This document shows, one piece after another, positions 43,747 to 52,248 of a stretch of 64,000 bases of DNA. Position numbers and translations under genes: made by a program. Source of the DNA: Roseicyclus mahoneyensis (GTDB lineage: Bacteria; Pseudomonadota; Alphaproteobacteria; Rhodobacterales; Rhodobacteraceae); assembly GCF_003148775.1 (NCBI RefSeq), contig NZ_QGGW01000001.1, forward strand, positions 124,001-188,000, written 5' to 3'. Numbering within the stretch: position 1 is the stretch's first letter; each line of letters opens with the position of its first letter. The notes beneath the pieces were generated by a model. The model was not told the DNA's origin, did not search any database, and saw only the letters and a program-made list of their open reading frames with translations.

Positions 43747-44181
43747 TCAGCGTGCAAGGCAGGTGTAGCGGCCGTCTGGGGAATCGGTGAAGTTGCCGTC
43801 GTTGCCAAAGCCGATGGTGCCCTCGCACGCGCCCCACATGATCCGCCCGCCCCGTTGCAGCGCTGCGCTGGCCGTCGCGCCGGCGCGGAGGATCAGAGAA
43901 TGGGAATAGTAGTTGGAGTTGCGGCTGCCCTGACAGAACGGTCCGGGGTTCGCCGTGTCGCCGCAGTAGATCACGAAGACCGAGACGTTGCAGACATTGG
44001 TGAACTCCATCCGGTCGGAATAGGCGCTGGTAACCCGGTTCGCGCGGACGCAATCTCCGGCGGCGCGCCCGGGGTTGGCGGCGGCCGGGCTGGCGATGAC
44101 CGCCATCATCAGGGCGGCGAGGCCGAGCAGGAGAGGGCGGGCGATGCCGATGCGGGCTATGGGCGGGGAAATGGCAAACAT
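43747..44181 (-). CDS. Small secreted hypothetical protein with several cysteines
   Basis: A 144-residue exported protein. A signal peptide covers about residues 1-36 (basic start, LLLGLAALMMAVIASPAAANP). The mature part has about six Cys, in GDCVRANRV, FTNVCNVSVFVIYCGD, GPFCQG, MWGACEG and YTCLAR, likely paired as disulfides. I do not recognise the family. It lies alone on the minus strand between acpP and fabF, divergent from fabF by 265 bases. Confidence 0.65.
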   Translation of the reverse strand: MFAISPPIARIGIARPLLLGLAALMMAVIASPAAANPGRAAGDCVRANRVTSAYSDRMEFTNVCNVSVFVIYCGDTANPGPFCQGSRNSNYYSHSLILRAGATASAALQRGGRIMWGACEGTIGFGNDGNFTDSPDGRYTCLAR

Positions 44182-44445
44182 TGGAAGCCTCGTTGCTTGT
44201 GAACTGACCGGAATGCCGACGCAGGCGCGGCCAATCTATTGACGTGTTAAATTCGGCCAGCGCCCTGAAATGGTTGCGGCCTTCAGACTGTGGAGAGCGG
44301 TTTGGGCCCGGTCAAGCATGCCCTGCGGCGCAAGCGTGCGGGAGACCGCCCACCACCGGCCCCACCCCTTGCCCCGGAGACCCCTTCCACGGTATCGAAC
44401 CGGACGAGGCGCGGGAACGCGGCAAGGCAGGCGCGAGGGCGAAGA

Positions 44446-45702
44446 ATGCGGCGAGTGGTGGTGACGGGGCTGGGGCTGGTGACGCCGCTGGCCTCCGGCG
44501 TGGAAAAGACCTGGGAGCGGCTTTTGGCCGGACACTCCGGTGCGGGCACGATCACGCGCTTTGATGCGAGCCATCTGGCCACGACCTATGCCTGTGAGCT
44601 GCCGCGGGGCGATGGCAGCGACGGGACGTTCAACCCCGACGACTGGATGGAGCCCAAGGAGCAGCGCAAGGTCGATGATTTCATCTTATATGGCATGGCG
44701 GCGGCTGTTCAGGCGGTGGAGGACAGCGGCTGGACGCCTGAAGGCACCGAGGATCGCGAGCGCACGGGTGTCTTGATCGGCTCGGGGATCGGGGGGCTGT
44801 CGTCGATTGCCGATACCTCGATCACGTTGCGCGACAAGGGCCCGCGGCGGGTGTCGCCGTTCTTCGTGCCGGGGGCACTGATCAATCTGATTTCGGGGCA
44901 GGTCAGCATTCGCTATGGCTTCAAGGGGCCAAACCATGCCGTCGTGACCGCCTGTTCGACCGGCGCGCATGCCATTGGCGATGCGGCGCGGCTGATCCAG
45001 TGGGGCGATGCGGAGGTGATGATCGCGGGCGGTGCGGAAAGCCCGATCTGCGAGATCGGCATCGCGGGGTTCAACGCCTGCAAGGCGCTGTCGACCAAGC
45101 GGGGGCATGAGCCGCAAAAAGCGAGCCGCCCGTGGGATGCCGACAGCGACGGGTTCGTGATGGGCGAAGGCGCGGGTGTCGTCGTGCTCGAGGAATACGA
45201 ACACGCAAAGGCGCGTGGGGCCAAGATCTACGCGGAAATTCTGGGCTATGGCCTGTCCGGCGACGCCTATCACATCACTGCGCCGCCGCCCGATCACGAA
45301 GGCGCGGAACGCGCGATGCGGGCGGCGTTGAAGCGGGCGGGGCTGGAGCCCTCGGCGATCGACTATGTCAATGCGCATGGCACGTCGACCATGGCCGACA
45401 CGATCGAATTGGGCGCGGTGGAGCGGTTGATGGGGGATCATGCGGGCAAGGTTTTGATGTCTTCGACCAAATCGGCGACGGGGCATCTCTTGGGGGCTGC
45501 AGGGGCGATCGAGGCGATATTCTCGATCCTGGCGATCCGTGACCAGATCGCGCCACCCACGATCAATTTGGATAACGTGGCGGCCGAGACCGCGATCAAC
45601 CTGTGTGCCAACTTGGCGCAGAAGGGCGAGATCAACATTGTGCAGTCCAACAGCTTCGGCTTTGGCGGAACGAACGCCTGCCTGATCATGGGGAGGGTGT
45701 GA
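44446..45702 (+). CDS. fabF: 3-oxoacyl-[ACP] synthase II
   Basis: A 418-residue condensing enzyme elongating acyl-ACP with malonyl-ACP. The active-site Cys is Cys170 in VVTACSTGAHAIGDA; the two catalytic His are in NAHGTSTMADTIE and in KSATGHLLGAAGAIEA. The C-terminal SFGFGGTNACL is typical. The start is the ATG at 44446 (MRRVVVTGLGLVTPLASG); the frame stays open further upstream but lacks family resemblance there. It is followed after 7 bases by mltG, as in many alphaproteobacteria. Confidence 0.95.
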   Translation: MRRVVVTGLGLVTPLASGVEKTWERLLAGHSGAGTITRFDASHLATTYACELPRGDGSDGTFNPDDWMEPKEQRKVDDFILYGMAAAVQAVEDSGWTPEGTEDRERTGVLIGSGIGGLSSIADTSITLRDKGPRRVSPFFVPGALINLISGQVSIRYGFKGPNHAVVTACSTGAHAIGDAARLIQWGDAEVMIAGGAESPICEIGIAGFNACKALSTKRGHEPQKASRPWDADSDGFVMGEGAGVVVLEEYEHAKARGAKIYAEILGYGLSGDAYHITAPPPDHEGAERAMRAALKRAGLEPSAIDYVNAHGTSTMADTIELGAVERLMGDHAGKVLMSSTKSATGHLLGAAGAIEAIFSILAIRDQIAPPTINLDNVAAETAINLCANLAQKGEINIVQSNSFGFGGTNACLIMGRV

Positions 45703-45709
45703 TCCGCCC

Positions 45710-46873
45710 ATGTGGAAGAATGTCGCCGCCAACGGAATGAGCTTTCTCATCATCGTGTTCATCGCGCTGGCGGGGGCGATTGCCTGGGGGCAGCGGGAAT
45801 TCCGCGCGCCCGGACCCTTGACGGAGGCGGCGTTTTTCGAGGTGCCGCGCGGCGCGAGCCTGCGGCGGGTGTCGGAGGATCTGGCCGAAACCGGGGCTGT
45901 CTCATCGGCCATGCTGTTCCGGCTGGGGGCTGATTACGCGGGCATGGGCGATCAGCTGCGGTTCGGCAGCTACGAGATCCCGGCAGGGTCCTCGATGGAG
46001 GAGGTCTTGCAGATCGTGACAGCCGGTGGGCCGTCTCAGTTCCGCTATACTGCGACCTATGTGTTGCGGCTGTCGGGCTCGGGCGAATTGCGTCTGCGCG
46101 AGCGTGTGCCGGGCACGGGCGAGATCGTGGAGCTTGCGGATTTCGCCTATGAGGAAGGCGTGCCGGAGGCCTACACGCAGCTGGTCGAGAGCGGGACGCC
46201 AATGGTCTACCGGGTTTCGGTGCCCGAGGGGCTGACAAGTTGGCAGATCGTGGAAGGGTTGCGCGCCGCCGATTTCTTGTCGGGCGAGATTGCCGAGGTG
46301 CCGCCCGAAGGCAGGCTTGCGCCCGATACGTTCGAAGTGACGCGCGGTGCGGATCGGCGGGCGATCATCGACGGGATGCTGACGGCGCAAGAGGCGATCC
46401 TGGCCGAGGCCTGGGCGAACCGGCAGGACGGCTTGCCGCTGGCCAGCCCCGAGGAGGCGCTGATCCTGGCCTCGATCATCGAGAAGGAAACCAGCGTGCC
46501 CGACGAGCGGCGGCAGGTGTCGAGCGTCTTTGTGAACCGGCTGAACCGGGGGATGCGCCTGCAGACGGACCCGACGGTGATCTATGGAATCACCGAAGGG
46601 CGCGGCGTTCTGGGGCGCGGGATCAGGGCCAGCGAGCTGCGCGCCGAGACGCCGTGGAACACCTATGTCATCAACGGGCTGCCGCCGACGCCGATCGCAA
46701 ACCCCGGCCGTGCGGCCATCGAGGCGGCTGTGAACCCCGATGACACGCCGTTGTTGTTCTTTGTGGCCGATGGCACGGGCGGGCATGCCTTTGCCGAAAC
46801 CCTTGAGGAACATAACAGAAATGTCGCGCGTTGGCGGCAGATCGAGGCGGAGCGGGCGGCGTCGTCTCCGTGA
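45710..46873 (+). CDS. mltG: Endolytic murein transglycosylase MltG (YceG family)
   Basis: A 387-residue inner-membrane lytic transglycosylase that cuts nascent peptidoglycan glycan strands. The anchor is at about residues 9-27 (SFLIIVFIALAGAIAWG). A LysM-like part follows, and the catalytic domain contains the Glu in LASIIEKETSVPDERRQVSS, then VFVNRLNRGMRLQTDPTVIY and YVINGLPPTPIANPGRAAI. It is the last gene before the GTA cluster, which starts 260 bases downstream on the same strand; MltG itself is a housekeeping gene. Confidence 0.93.
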   Translation: MWKNVAANGMSFLIIVFIALAGAIAWGQREFRAPGPLTEAAFFEVPRGASLRRVSEDLAETGAVSSAMLFRLGADYAGMGDQLRFGSYEIPAGSSMEEVLQIVTAGGPSQFRYTATYVLRLSGSGELRLRERVPGTGEIVELADFAYEEGVPEAYTQLVESGTPMVYRVSVPEGLTSWQIVEGLRAADFLSGEIAEVPPEGRLAPDTFEVTRGADRRAIIDGMLTAQEAILAEAWANRQDGLPLASPEEALILASIIEKETSVPDERRQVSSVFVNRLNRGMRLQTDPTVIYGITEGRGVLGRGIRASELRAETPWNTYVINGLPPTPIANPGRAAIEAAVNPDDTPLLFFVADGTGGHAFAETLEEHNRNVARWRQIEAERAASSP

Positions 46874-46886
46874 GGCGCTGCGCGGC

Positions 46887-46901
46887 TTAACAGTAGGTTA
46901 A
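46887..46901 (+). promoter_or_regulatory. Perfect CtrA-type box upstream of the GTA cluster
   Basis: TTAA-CAGTAGG-TTAA matches the CtrA consensus TTAA-N7-TTAA exactly. It lies 14 bases after the mltG stop and 232 bases before the first GTA gene. GTA production is known to depend on CtrA in Rhodobacter capsulatus and Dinoroseobacter shibae. Whether CtrA binds here directly is inference. Confidence 0.5.
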
Positions 46902-46910
46902 CGCCGATGC

Positions 46911-46935
46911 TTGCGTTAACCCTTTGTAAACGCAA
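46911..46935 (+). promoter_or_regulatory. Second CtrA-like half-site overlapping an inverted repeat
   Basis: TTAA-CCCTTTG-TAAA at 46916-46930 is one base from the CtrA consensus. It lies within the inverted repeat TTGCGTT-N11-AACGCAA (46911-46935). Both could belong to the GTA promoter control region. Confidence 0.4.
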
Positions 46936-46997
46936 TAGTTCTTGACCATGCGCACGCTCCATGGCATTCCTTTGGGCACGCTGGAAGACATGGGTAG

Positions 46998-47030
46998 ACG
47001 GCCCGGGGGATGACCCTAGGGCCGTTTTTT
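46998..47030 (+). terminator. Terminator-like hairpin between mltG and the GTA cluster
   Basis: ACGGCCC at 46998-47004 pairs with GGGCCGT at 47019-47025, with an inner GGG/CCC pairing, followed directly by six T. It would end mltG transcripts. It lies after the CtrA-type sites, so it may also attenuate transcription entering the GTA genes. Confidence 0.7.
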
Positions 47031-47132
47031 CGTGGCCGGACGGGTGTTTTGCCCGCCCTTGATCGTGCCTCTCGCCTTTGAGGTCCATGTGCTGCTCGTG
47101 ACCGAGGGTTTTTTCGGACGCGAGGGTATTCA

Positions 47133-47486
47133 ATGACGGACATATTTAACGATCATGACGCGTTGGCCTATGCGGACCGATCGGTGGCGCAGGCTTACAA
47201 GGCGCTGGAGACGGCTGTCGAGCTTCTGGAGAGGACGCTTGATGCCGCGCGAGTGGCAGAAATCTGCAACGAAACGGATGTGGTCAAGGATGTGAGGGCG
47301 GTCGGTGCCGCCTTTCAGCTTGCCATTGTGCAGGAGGCAAAGGCGCGTGACGCAGGGAGCCAGAGATACGGGCGACGAGGGGGCGGGGTGCTCGACCTCG
47401 ATGCTGCCCGCGATGAGGTCTGCCGCAGGTTGGCTCGCCTCCGCGCCGCAAGAGACGGTGACGACGTTTCTGCAGGAGTTGAGTGA
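47133..47486 (+). CDS. GTA gene g1, small terminase-like protein
   Basis: A 117-residue protein at the first position of the GTA cluster. The N-terminal half is helical (AYADRSVAQAYKALETAVEL, then LERTLDAARVAEICNE); the C-terminal part (QRYGRRGGGVLDLDAARDEVCRRLARL) is basic and could bind DNA. In Rhodobacter capsulatus the gene at this position, g1, encodes the small terminase, which helps package fragments with little sequence preference. I assign it by position and general character. Its 3' end overlaps the start of the large terminase gene by about 85 bases in another frame. Confidence 0.75.
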   Translation: MTDIFNDHDALAYADRSVAQAYKALETAVELLERTLDAARVAEICNETDVVKDVRAVGAAFQLAIVQEAKARDAGSQRYGRRGGGVLDLDAARDEVCRRLARLRAARDGDDVSAGVE

Positions 47487-48756
47487 CGAGGCGCTGGCGG
47501 CCTTGCCCTACCTCTTCGAGGTCTGGGCCTTGCCGCACCAGTTGCCCCCGGCGGGGGACTGGACCAGCTGGGTGATCTTGGGCGGGCGTGGTGCGGGAAA
47601 GACCCGTGCCGGGGCCGAATGGGTGCGGTCCATGGTCGAGGGACCGACGCCGGAGGCGCCGGGTCGCGCGCGGCGGTTGGCCTTGGTGGGGGAAACCTAT
47701 GACCAGGCGTTGGCCGTGATGGTGAAGGGGGAGAGCGGGCTGATCGCCTGCTCTCCGCCCGACCGCTGCCCGCGCTGGATCGCGGGGGAGCGGCGGCTGG
47801 AATGGCCGAACGGGGCGGAGGCGCGGCTTTATTCCGCGCATGACCCCGAAGCCTTGCGCGGGCCGCAGTTCGATGCGGCCTGGGCCGATGAGCTGGCGAA
47901 ATGGCCCAAAGGTCAGGAAACCTGGGACATGCTGCAATTCGGGCTAAGGCTGGGGGAGCATCCGCAGCAGGTTGTGACCACGACGCCGCGCAACGTGGGG
48001 GTGTTGAAGGCGCTTTTGTGCCGTGACAGCACGGTGGTGACGCAGGCGGCGACGGAGGCAAACCGGGCGCATCTGGCGCCGAGTTTCCTGCGCGAGGTGC
48101 GGGCGCGCTACGGGCAGACGCGGCTGGGGCGGCAGGAGCTGGACGGCGAATTGCTGGAGGATGCAGAGGACGCGCTTTGGACTCGGTCGTGGTTGGATGG
48201 GCTGCGGGTGGATGTCGCGCCGAAGGGTGCGCGGGTGATCGTGGCGGTCGATCCGCCGGTGACGGGCCATGCGGGGTCGGACGCCTGCGGGATCGTGGTG
48301 CTGGCGGTGGTCGAGCAGGGGCCGCCGCATGACTGGACGGCCGTGGTGCTGGAGGATGCAAGCGTCTCCGGCGCGAGCCCCAAGGAATGGGCCGAGGCCG
48401 CGGCGGCGGCCTATCACCGGCATGGGGCCGCGCGGATGGTGGCCGAGGTCAATCAAGGTGGCGATCTGGTGACGCTGCTGATGCGGCAGGTCGATCCGCA
48501 TGTGAATGTGCGCGGGGTGCGGGCGAGCGTCGGCAAGACGGCACGGGCCGAACCTGTCGCCGCGCTGTATGAACAGGGGCGGGTGCGGCATCTAGGGGTG
48601 CTGGCCGCGCTGGAGGACGAGATGTGCCTGATGAGCCTCAGGGGCTTTGCAGGCACCGGCAGCCCGGACCGCGTTGATGCGCTGGTCTGGGCGGTGACCG
48701 AGGGGTTGCTGGTGCCCGGTGGCAGGGCGCTCAGCCCGCAGATCCGGGGCCTTTGA
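47401..48756 (+). CDS. GTA gene g2, large terminase subunit
   Basis: A 451-residue packaging motor. Walker A is LGGRGAGKTRAGAEWV with the P-loop at residues 61-68, Walker B is FDAAWADELAKW, and the coupling region follows at QVVTTTPRN. The C-terminal nuclease domain has VIVAVDPPVTGH with the first catalytic Asp, and ends with DRVDALVWAVTEGLL. It translocates host DNA into the GTA capsid. The ATG at 47401 is used, inside g1; 47413 is an alternative. It is separated from the portal gene by 105 bases containing two hairpins. Confidence 0.93.
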   Translation: MLPAMRSAAGWLASAPQETVTTFLQELSDEALAALPYLFEVWALPHQLPPAGDWTSWVILGGRGAGKTRAGAEWVRSMVEGPTPEAPGRARRLALVGETYDQALAVMVKGESGLIACSPPDRCPRWIAGERRLEWPNGAEARLYSAHDPEALRGPQFDAAWADELAKWPKGQETWDMLQFGLRLGEHPQQVVTTTPRNVGVLKALLCRDSTVVTQAATEANRAHLAPSFLREVRARYGQTRLGRQELDGELLEDAEDALWTRSWLDGLRVDVAPKGARVIVAVDPPVTGHAGSDACGIVVLAVVEQGPPHDWTAVVLEDASVSGASPKEWAEAAAAAYHRHGAARMVAEVNQGGDLVTLLMRQVDPHVNVRGVRASVGKTARAEPVAALYEQGRVRHLGVLAALEDEMCLMSLRGFAGTGSPDRVDALVWAVTEGLLVPGGRALSPQIRGL

Positions 48757-48782
48757 GGCCAACTTGACGGACAAGATGGTGT

Positions 48783-48833
48783 GCGCCCCGGAGGGGGCGC
48801 CGGACGTGCAGCCGCAAGGTCGCGCGGCACGTC
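48783..48833 (+). other. Paired hairpins between GTA g2 and g3
   Basis: GCGCCCC (48783-48789) and GGGGCGC (48794-48800) form a tight 7-base hairpin; a second, larger one has GACGTGC (48803-48809) and GCACGTC (48827-48833). No T run follows, so they are not clear terminators. They fill the gap between terminase and portal genes and may affect RNA processing or stability. Confidence 0.5.
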
Positions 48834-48861
48834 TTTATGTATCACTTGAGGAGAGAGGCGC

Positions 48862-50025
48862 ATGGTATTGGATTTCTTGCGAAAAGCCCCCGTGGCGGTG
48901 CCGGAGCGCAAGGCCTCGGCCGGGGCGCGGGTGGCGGTCTGGGGGAGCTCGGGCCGGATTGCCTGGAGCCCGCGCGACATCGTCTCGCTGACGAAAAACG
49001 GGTTTCAGGGCAACCCGGTGGGGTTCCGGTCGGTCAAGCTGATCGCGGAGGCGGCGGCGGCATTGCCGGTGGTCTGCCAGGACGCGACATGTCGCTATGA
49101 GACGCATCCGGTGCTGGCGCTGCTGAACCGGCCCAATCAGGCGCAGGGCCGGGCCGATCTGCTGGAGGCGGTTTTTGCGCAACTGATGCTGGCGGGCAAT
49201 GCCTATCTGGAGGCGGTTCCGGCGCAGGGCGCGGGGCTGGCGGAGCTGCATGTGCTGCGGTCCGACCGGATGAGCCTTGTGCCGGGGGTCGATGGCTGGC
49301 CTATGGCCTACGACTATGTGGTCGGCGCGAAAAAGCACCGCTACGCGCCCGAGATCATTTGTCATATCAAGACCTTCCATCCGCAGGACGACCATTACGG
49401 GCTGGCGCCGCTGCAGGCTGCGGCCACCGCGCTGGATGTGCATAACGCGGCCTCGCGCTGGTCGAAGGCGCTTTTGGACAATGCCGCGCGTCCTTCGGGG
49501 GCGATCGTTTATCGCGGGGTCGATGGCACGGGGACGATGACCCAGGACCAGTTCACTAGGCTGCAGGAGGAGTTGGAGACGCACCATCAGGGCGCGCGCA
49601 ATGCCGGGCGGCCGATGCTGCTGGAGGGGGGGCTGGACTGGAAGCCGATGGGGTTCTCGCCCTCCGACATGGAATTCCAGAAAACCAAGGAGGCGGCGGC
49701 CCGCGACATCGCGCTGGCCTTTGGCGTGCCGCCGATGCTGCTCGGTATTCCGGGCGATGCGACCTATGCCAATTACGCAGAGGCCAACCGGGCATTTTAC
49801 CGGCTGACGGTGCTGCCGCTGGCGCAGAAGGTGCTGGCGCAGATGGGCCATTGGCTGAGCGGGCTGAGCGGCGAGGTGATCGAATTCAAGCCCGATCTGG
49901 ATCAGGTGCCGGCGCTGGCGGCCGAGCGCGAAGCGCAGTGGCGGCGCGTGGCAGAGGCGGATTTCCTGACCGAGGGCGAGAAGCGGCGGATGCTAGGCTT
50001 GCCGGAGCGGCCGGAGGGCGCATGA
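48862..50025 (+). CDS. GTA gene g3, HK97-type portal protein
   Basis: A 387-residue portal protein that forms the dodecameric channel for DNA entry. Family blocks include NGFQGNPVGFRSVKLIAEAA, NRPNQAQGRADLLEAVFAQ, LAGNAYLEAVP, and FGVPPMLLGIPGDATYANYA, the last typical of phage_portal HK97 proteins. The start is the ATG at 48862 (MVLDFLRKAPVAVPERK) after TTGAGGAGAGAGGCGC, a strong ribosome-binding site. Its stop overlaps the g3.5 start by four bases. Confidence 0.93.
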   Translation: MVLDFLRKAPVAVPERKASAGARVAVWGSSGRIAWSPRDIVSLTKNGFQGNPVGFRSVKLIAEAAAALPVVCQDATCRYETHPVLALLNRPNQAQGRADLLEAVFAQLMLAGNAYLEAVPAQGAGLAELHVLRSDRMSLVPGVDGWPMAYDYVVGAKKHRYAPEIICHIKTFHPQDDHYGLAPLQAAATALDVHNAASRWSKALLDNAARPSGAIVYRGVDGTGTMTQDQFTRLQEELETHHQGARNAGRPMLLEGGLDWKPMGFSPSDMEFQKTKEAAARDIALAFGVPPMLLGIPGDATYANYAEANRAFYRLTVLPLAQKVLAQMGHWLSGLSGEVIEFKPDLDQVPALAAEREAQWRRVAEADFLTEGEKRRMLGLPERPEGA

Positions 50026-50267
50026 GCGAGCGCGACCGCAGTGGGTCACGGTATCTTTATGCCCCGTTCGATGCGGCGAGCGCCCGGATCGAGGCCAATG
50101 AGCGGGTGCAGGACGAGCGCTGGCAGGCGCTGAGTTTCCGGCTGGAGGGGATCGAGACCGCGCTGGAACGGCTGGAGCGGCGGCTGTGGCTGGCGGTGTT
50201 CGGTGTCGTCTCGGTGATCCTGGCGCAAGGCATCAACGAGCTGATCCAGCTGAGTGGCGCGGGATAG
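50022..50267 (+). CDS. GTA g3.5, head formation protein
   Basis: An 81-residue protein of the family annotated as GTA head formation protein (the RCAP_rcc01685 type in Rhodobacter capsulatus). It has a coiled-coil-like central helix (ERWQALSFRLEGIETALERL is the corresponding stretch, with a Q before A) and a C-terminal hydrophobic helix (LWLAVFGVVSVILAQGINEL). Found between portal and protease, overlapping the portal gene by four bases. Assigned from position and this layout. Confidence 0.82.
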   Translation: MSERDRSGSRYLYAPFDAASARIEANERVQDERWQALSFRLEGIETALERLERRLWLAVFGVVSVILAQGINELIQLSGAG

Positions 50268-50276
50268 GAGTGGGAT

Positions 50277-50858
50277 ATGAAAGACATTTATATGCAGGGG
50301 CTTGAGACCAAGTTCGCGCGGTTCGACGAGGCCGGACTGACGGTCACGAAGGGCCGCGCGATCGAAGGCTACGCGAGCCTGTTCGGGACCTGCGACCAAG
50401 GCGGCGATATCGTGGAGCGGGGCGCTTATGCGGCGAGCCTGACGCGGCTGGAGGGGGCCGGGCGTCGGGTCAAGATGCTGTGGCAGCACGACCCGACCGA
50501 GCCCATCGGCATCTGGGACGAGGTGCACGAAGACGCCGAGGGGCTTTACGTCAAGGGGCGCCTTCTGAAGGAGGTGGCCCGCGCGCGGGAGGCGGCGGCG
50601 CTGATCGAGGCGGGCGCGATCGACGGCTTGAGCATCGGCTACAAGACGGTGCGGGCCGCGAAGGACGGGCAGGGGCGCAGGCTCTTGTCGGAGGTGGAGT
50701 TGTGGGAGGTGTCGCTGGTGACCTTCCCCATGCTTCCCGAGGCGCGGGTCAGCGCCGCAGCCGAGGCCGCCGAGGCCAAGGCGGGTGATGACCTGCGTGA
50801 TCTGGCGCGCGTGTTCGACGCAGCGCGCGCCCAAATGGCGGCGCAAAAGCCCCGCTGA
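50277..50858 (+). CDS. GTA gene g4, HK97-type prohead protease
   Basis: A 193-residue prohead protease that trims the capsid protein. The family core is IEGYASLFGTCDQGGDIVER, KMLWQHDPTEPIGIWDEVHE with the likely catalytic His, and IDGLSIGYKTV with the catalytic Ser region; the strand ELWEVSLVTFPMLPEA follows. It precedes the major capsid gene by 28 bases, as in HK97-like phages. The start at 50277 is preceded by AGGAGTGGGAT. Confidence 0.92.
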   Translation: MKDIYMQGLETKFARFDEAGLTVTKGRAIEGYASLFGTCDQGGDIVERGAYAASLTRLEGAGRRVKMLWQHDPTEPIGIWDEVHEDAEGLYVKGRLLKEVARAREAAALIEAGAIDGLSIGYKTVRAAKDGQGRRLLSEVELWEVSLVTFPMLPEARVSAAAEAAEAKAGDDLRDLARVFDAARAQMAAQKPR

Positions 50859-50886
50859 CCCATCGGCAATCATTCAGAGGTGATGC

Positions 50887-52083
50887 ATGACCGAGACCCG
50901 AACCGGGGCGGCGGAACAGCCCCGTGCGGCCCAAGCGCCGTTGGTTGAGGTGAAGGAGGCCCTTGGCGGTTTCCTGAACGAATTCAGCCAGTTCCAGAAC
51001 GATCTCAACACCCGATTTCAGAAGCAGGAAGAGCGTATCGCAATGCTGACCACGAAAACCATGATCCATGCCCGCCCCGCGCTGTCGGCGGAAATCGACC
51101 AGACCGCGCCGCACAAGAAGGCGCTGGCGACATATTTGCGCAACGGCGACGATGACGGGCTGCGCGGTCTCGAGATCGAGCACAAGGGGCTGAGCACGGC
51201 GGTGAATGCCGAGGGCGGCTATCTTGTCGATCCGCAGACGGCGGAGACCATCCAGTCGGTGCTGCGCAGCGCGTCGAGCCTGCGGGCTGTGGCCAATGTG
51301 GTGCGGGTGGAGGCCAGTTCCTTTGATGTGCTGATCGACACCACGGACACCGGCGCGGGCTGGGCGGATGAGGTGACGGACACCACCGAGACCACGGCGC
51401 CGCAGATCGAGCGCATCTCGATCCCGCTGTTCGAGCTGTCGGCGATGCCCAAGGCGTCGCAGCGGCTGCTTGATGACAGCGCCTTCGACATCGAAGGTTG
51501 GCTGGCGGGGCGCATCGCGGACAAGTTCGCCCGCGCCGAAGCGGCTGCCTTCATCAACGGCGATGGGGCGGGCAAGCCCACCGGCATCCTGAACGGCCTG
51601 AAGCTGCCCAATACGATCTGGGCCTGGGGCGCGCTGGGCTATGTGGTGACCGGGACGGCGGGCGATTTCGACGCCATCAACCCGGCCGACGCCATCGTCG
51701 ATCTGGTCTATGCGCTGGGTGCGCAGTACCGGGCGGGCGCGAGTTTCGTGATGAACTCGAAAACTGCAGGCGCGGTGCGCAAGATGAAGGACGCGGACGG
51801 GCGCTTCTTGTGGTCGGACGGATTGGCGGCAGGCGAGCCTGCGCGGCTGATGGGCTACCCGGTGCTGATCGCCGAGGACATGCCCGACATCGACGTCGAT
51901 GCCACGGCTATCGCGTTCGGCGATTTCGGCGCGGGCTACACTATTGCGGAGCGCCCGGACCTGCGGGTTTTGCGCGACCCGTTCAGCGCCAAGCCGCATG
52001 TGCTGTTCTATGCGACCAAGCGGGTCGGTGGCGCGATCTCCGATTTTGCGGCGATCAAGCTGATGAAATTCGGCCTGTCCTGA
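50887..52083 (+). CDS. GTA gene g5, HK97-type major capsid protein
   Basis: A 398-residue capsid precursor. The N-terminal ~110 residues form a helical delta domain (LVEVKEALGGFLNEFSQFQN and LNTRFQKQEERIAML) likely removed by the g4 protease. The mature part starts near LSTAVNAEGGYLVDPQTAET and has the HK97 fold signature, with FELSAMPKASQRLLDDSAFD, FINGDGAGKPTGILNGL and PVLIAEDMPDIDVDATAIAF. It is followed by a 165-base gap with a hairpin, the largest gap in the cluster. Confidence 0.94.
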   Translation: MTETRTGAAEQPRAAQAPLVEVKEALGGFLNEFSQFQNDLNTRFQKQEERIAMLTTKTMIHARPALSAEIDQTAPHKKALATYLRNGDDDGLRGLEIEHKGLSTAVNAEGGYLVDPQTAETIQSVLRSASSLRAVANVVRVEASSFDVLIDTTDTGAGWADEVTDTTETTAPQIERISIPLFELSAMPKASQRLLDDSAFDIEGWLAGRIADKFARAEAAAFINGDGAGKPTGILNGLKLPNTIWAWGALGYVVTGTAGDFDAINPADAIVDLVYALGAQYRAGASFVMNSKTAGAVRKMKDADGRFLWSDGLAAGEPARLMGYPVLIAEDMPDIDVDATAIAFGDFGAGYTIAERPDLRVLRDPFSAKPHVLFYATKRVGGAISDFAAIKLMKFGLS

Positions 52084-52109
52084 CATCTTGGCGAGCGGAG
52101 ATATCGGAC

Positions 52110-52142
52110 CCCGCCCTTGGCCCTTGCGGGTCGTAGGGCGGG
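52110..52142 (+). other. Hairpin between GTA g5 and g6
   Basis: CCCGCCCT (52110-52117) and AGGGCGGG (52135-52142) form an 8-base stem with a 17-base loop, 27 bases after the capsid gene stop. No T run follows. It may protect the abundant capsid message or lower downstream transcription. Confidence 0.45.
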
Positions 52143-52248
52143 AGGGGCGGTGAGCCGCGCGCGATCCAGCTGCGCGTCTCTCCGCTCGAGCAGCGCGGGC
52201 GGCGCATCGCCCCACCTCAGATTTCGGCGGATTTTCGGAGATGATGAC

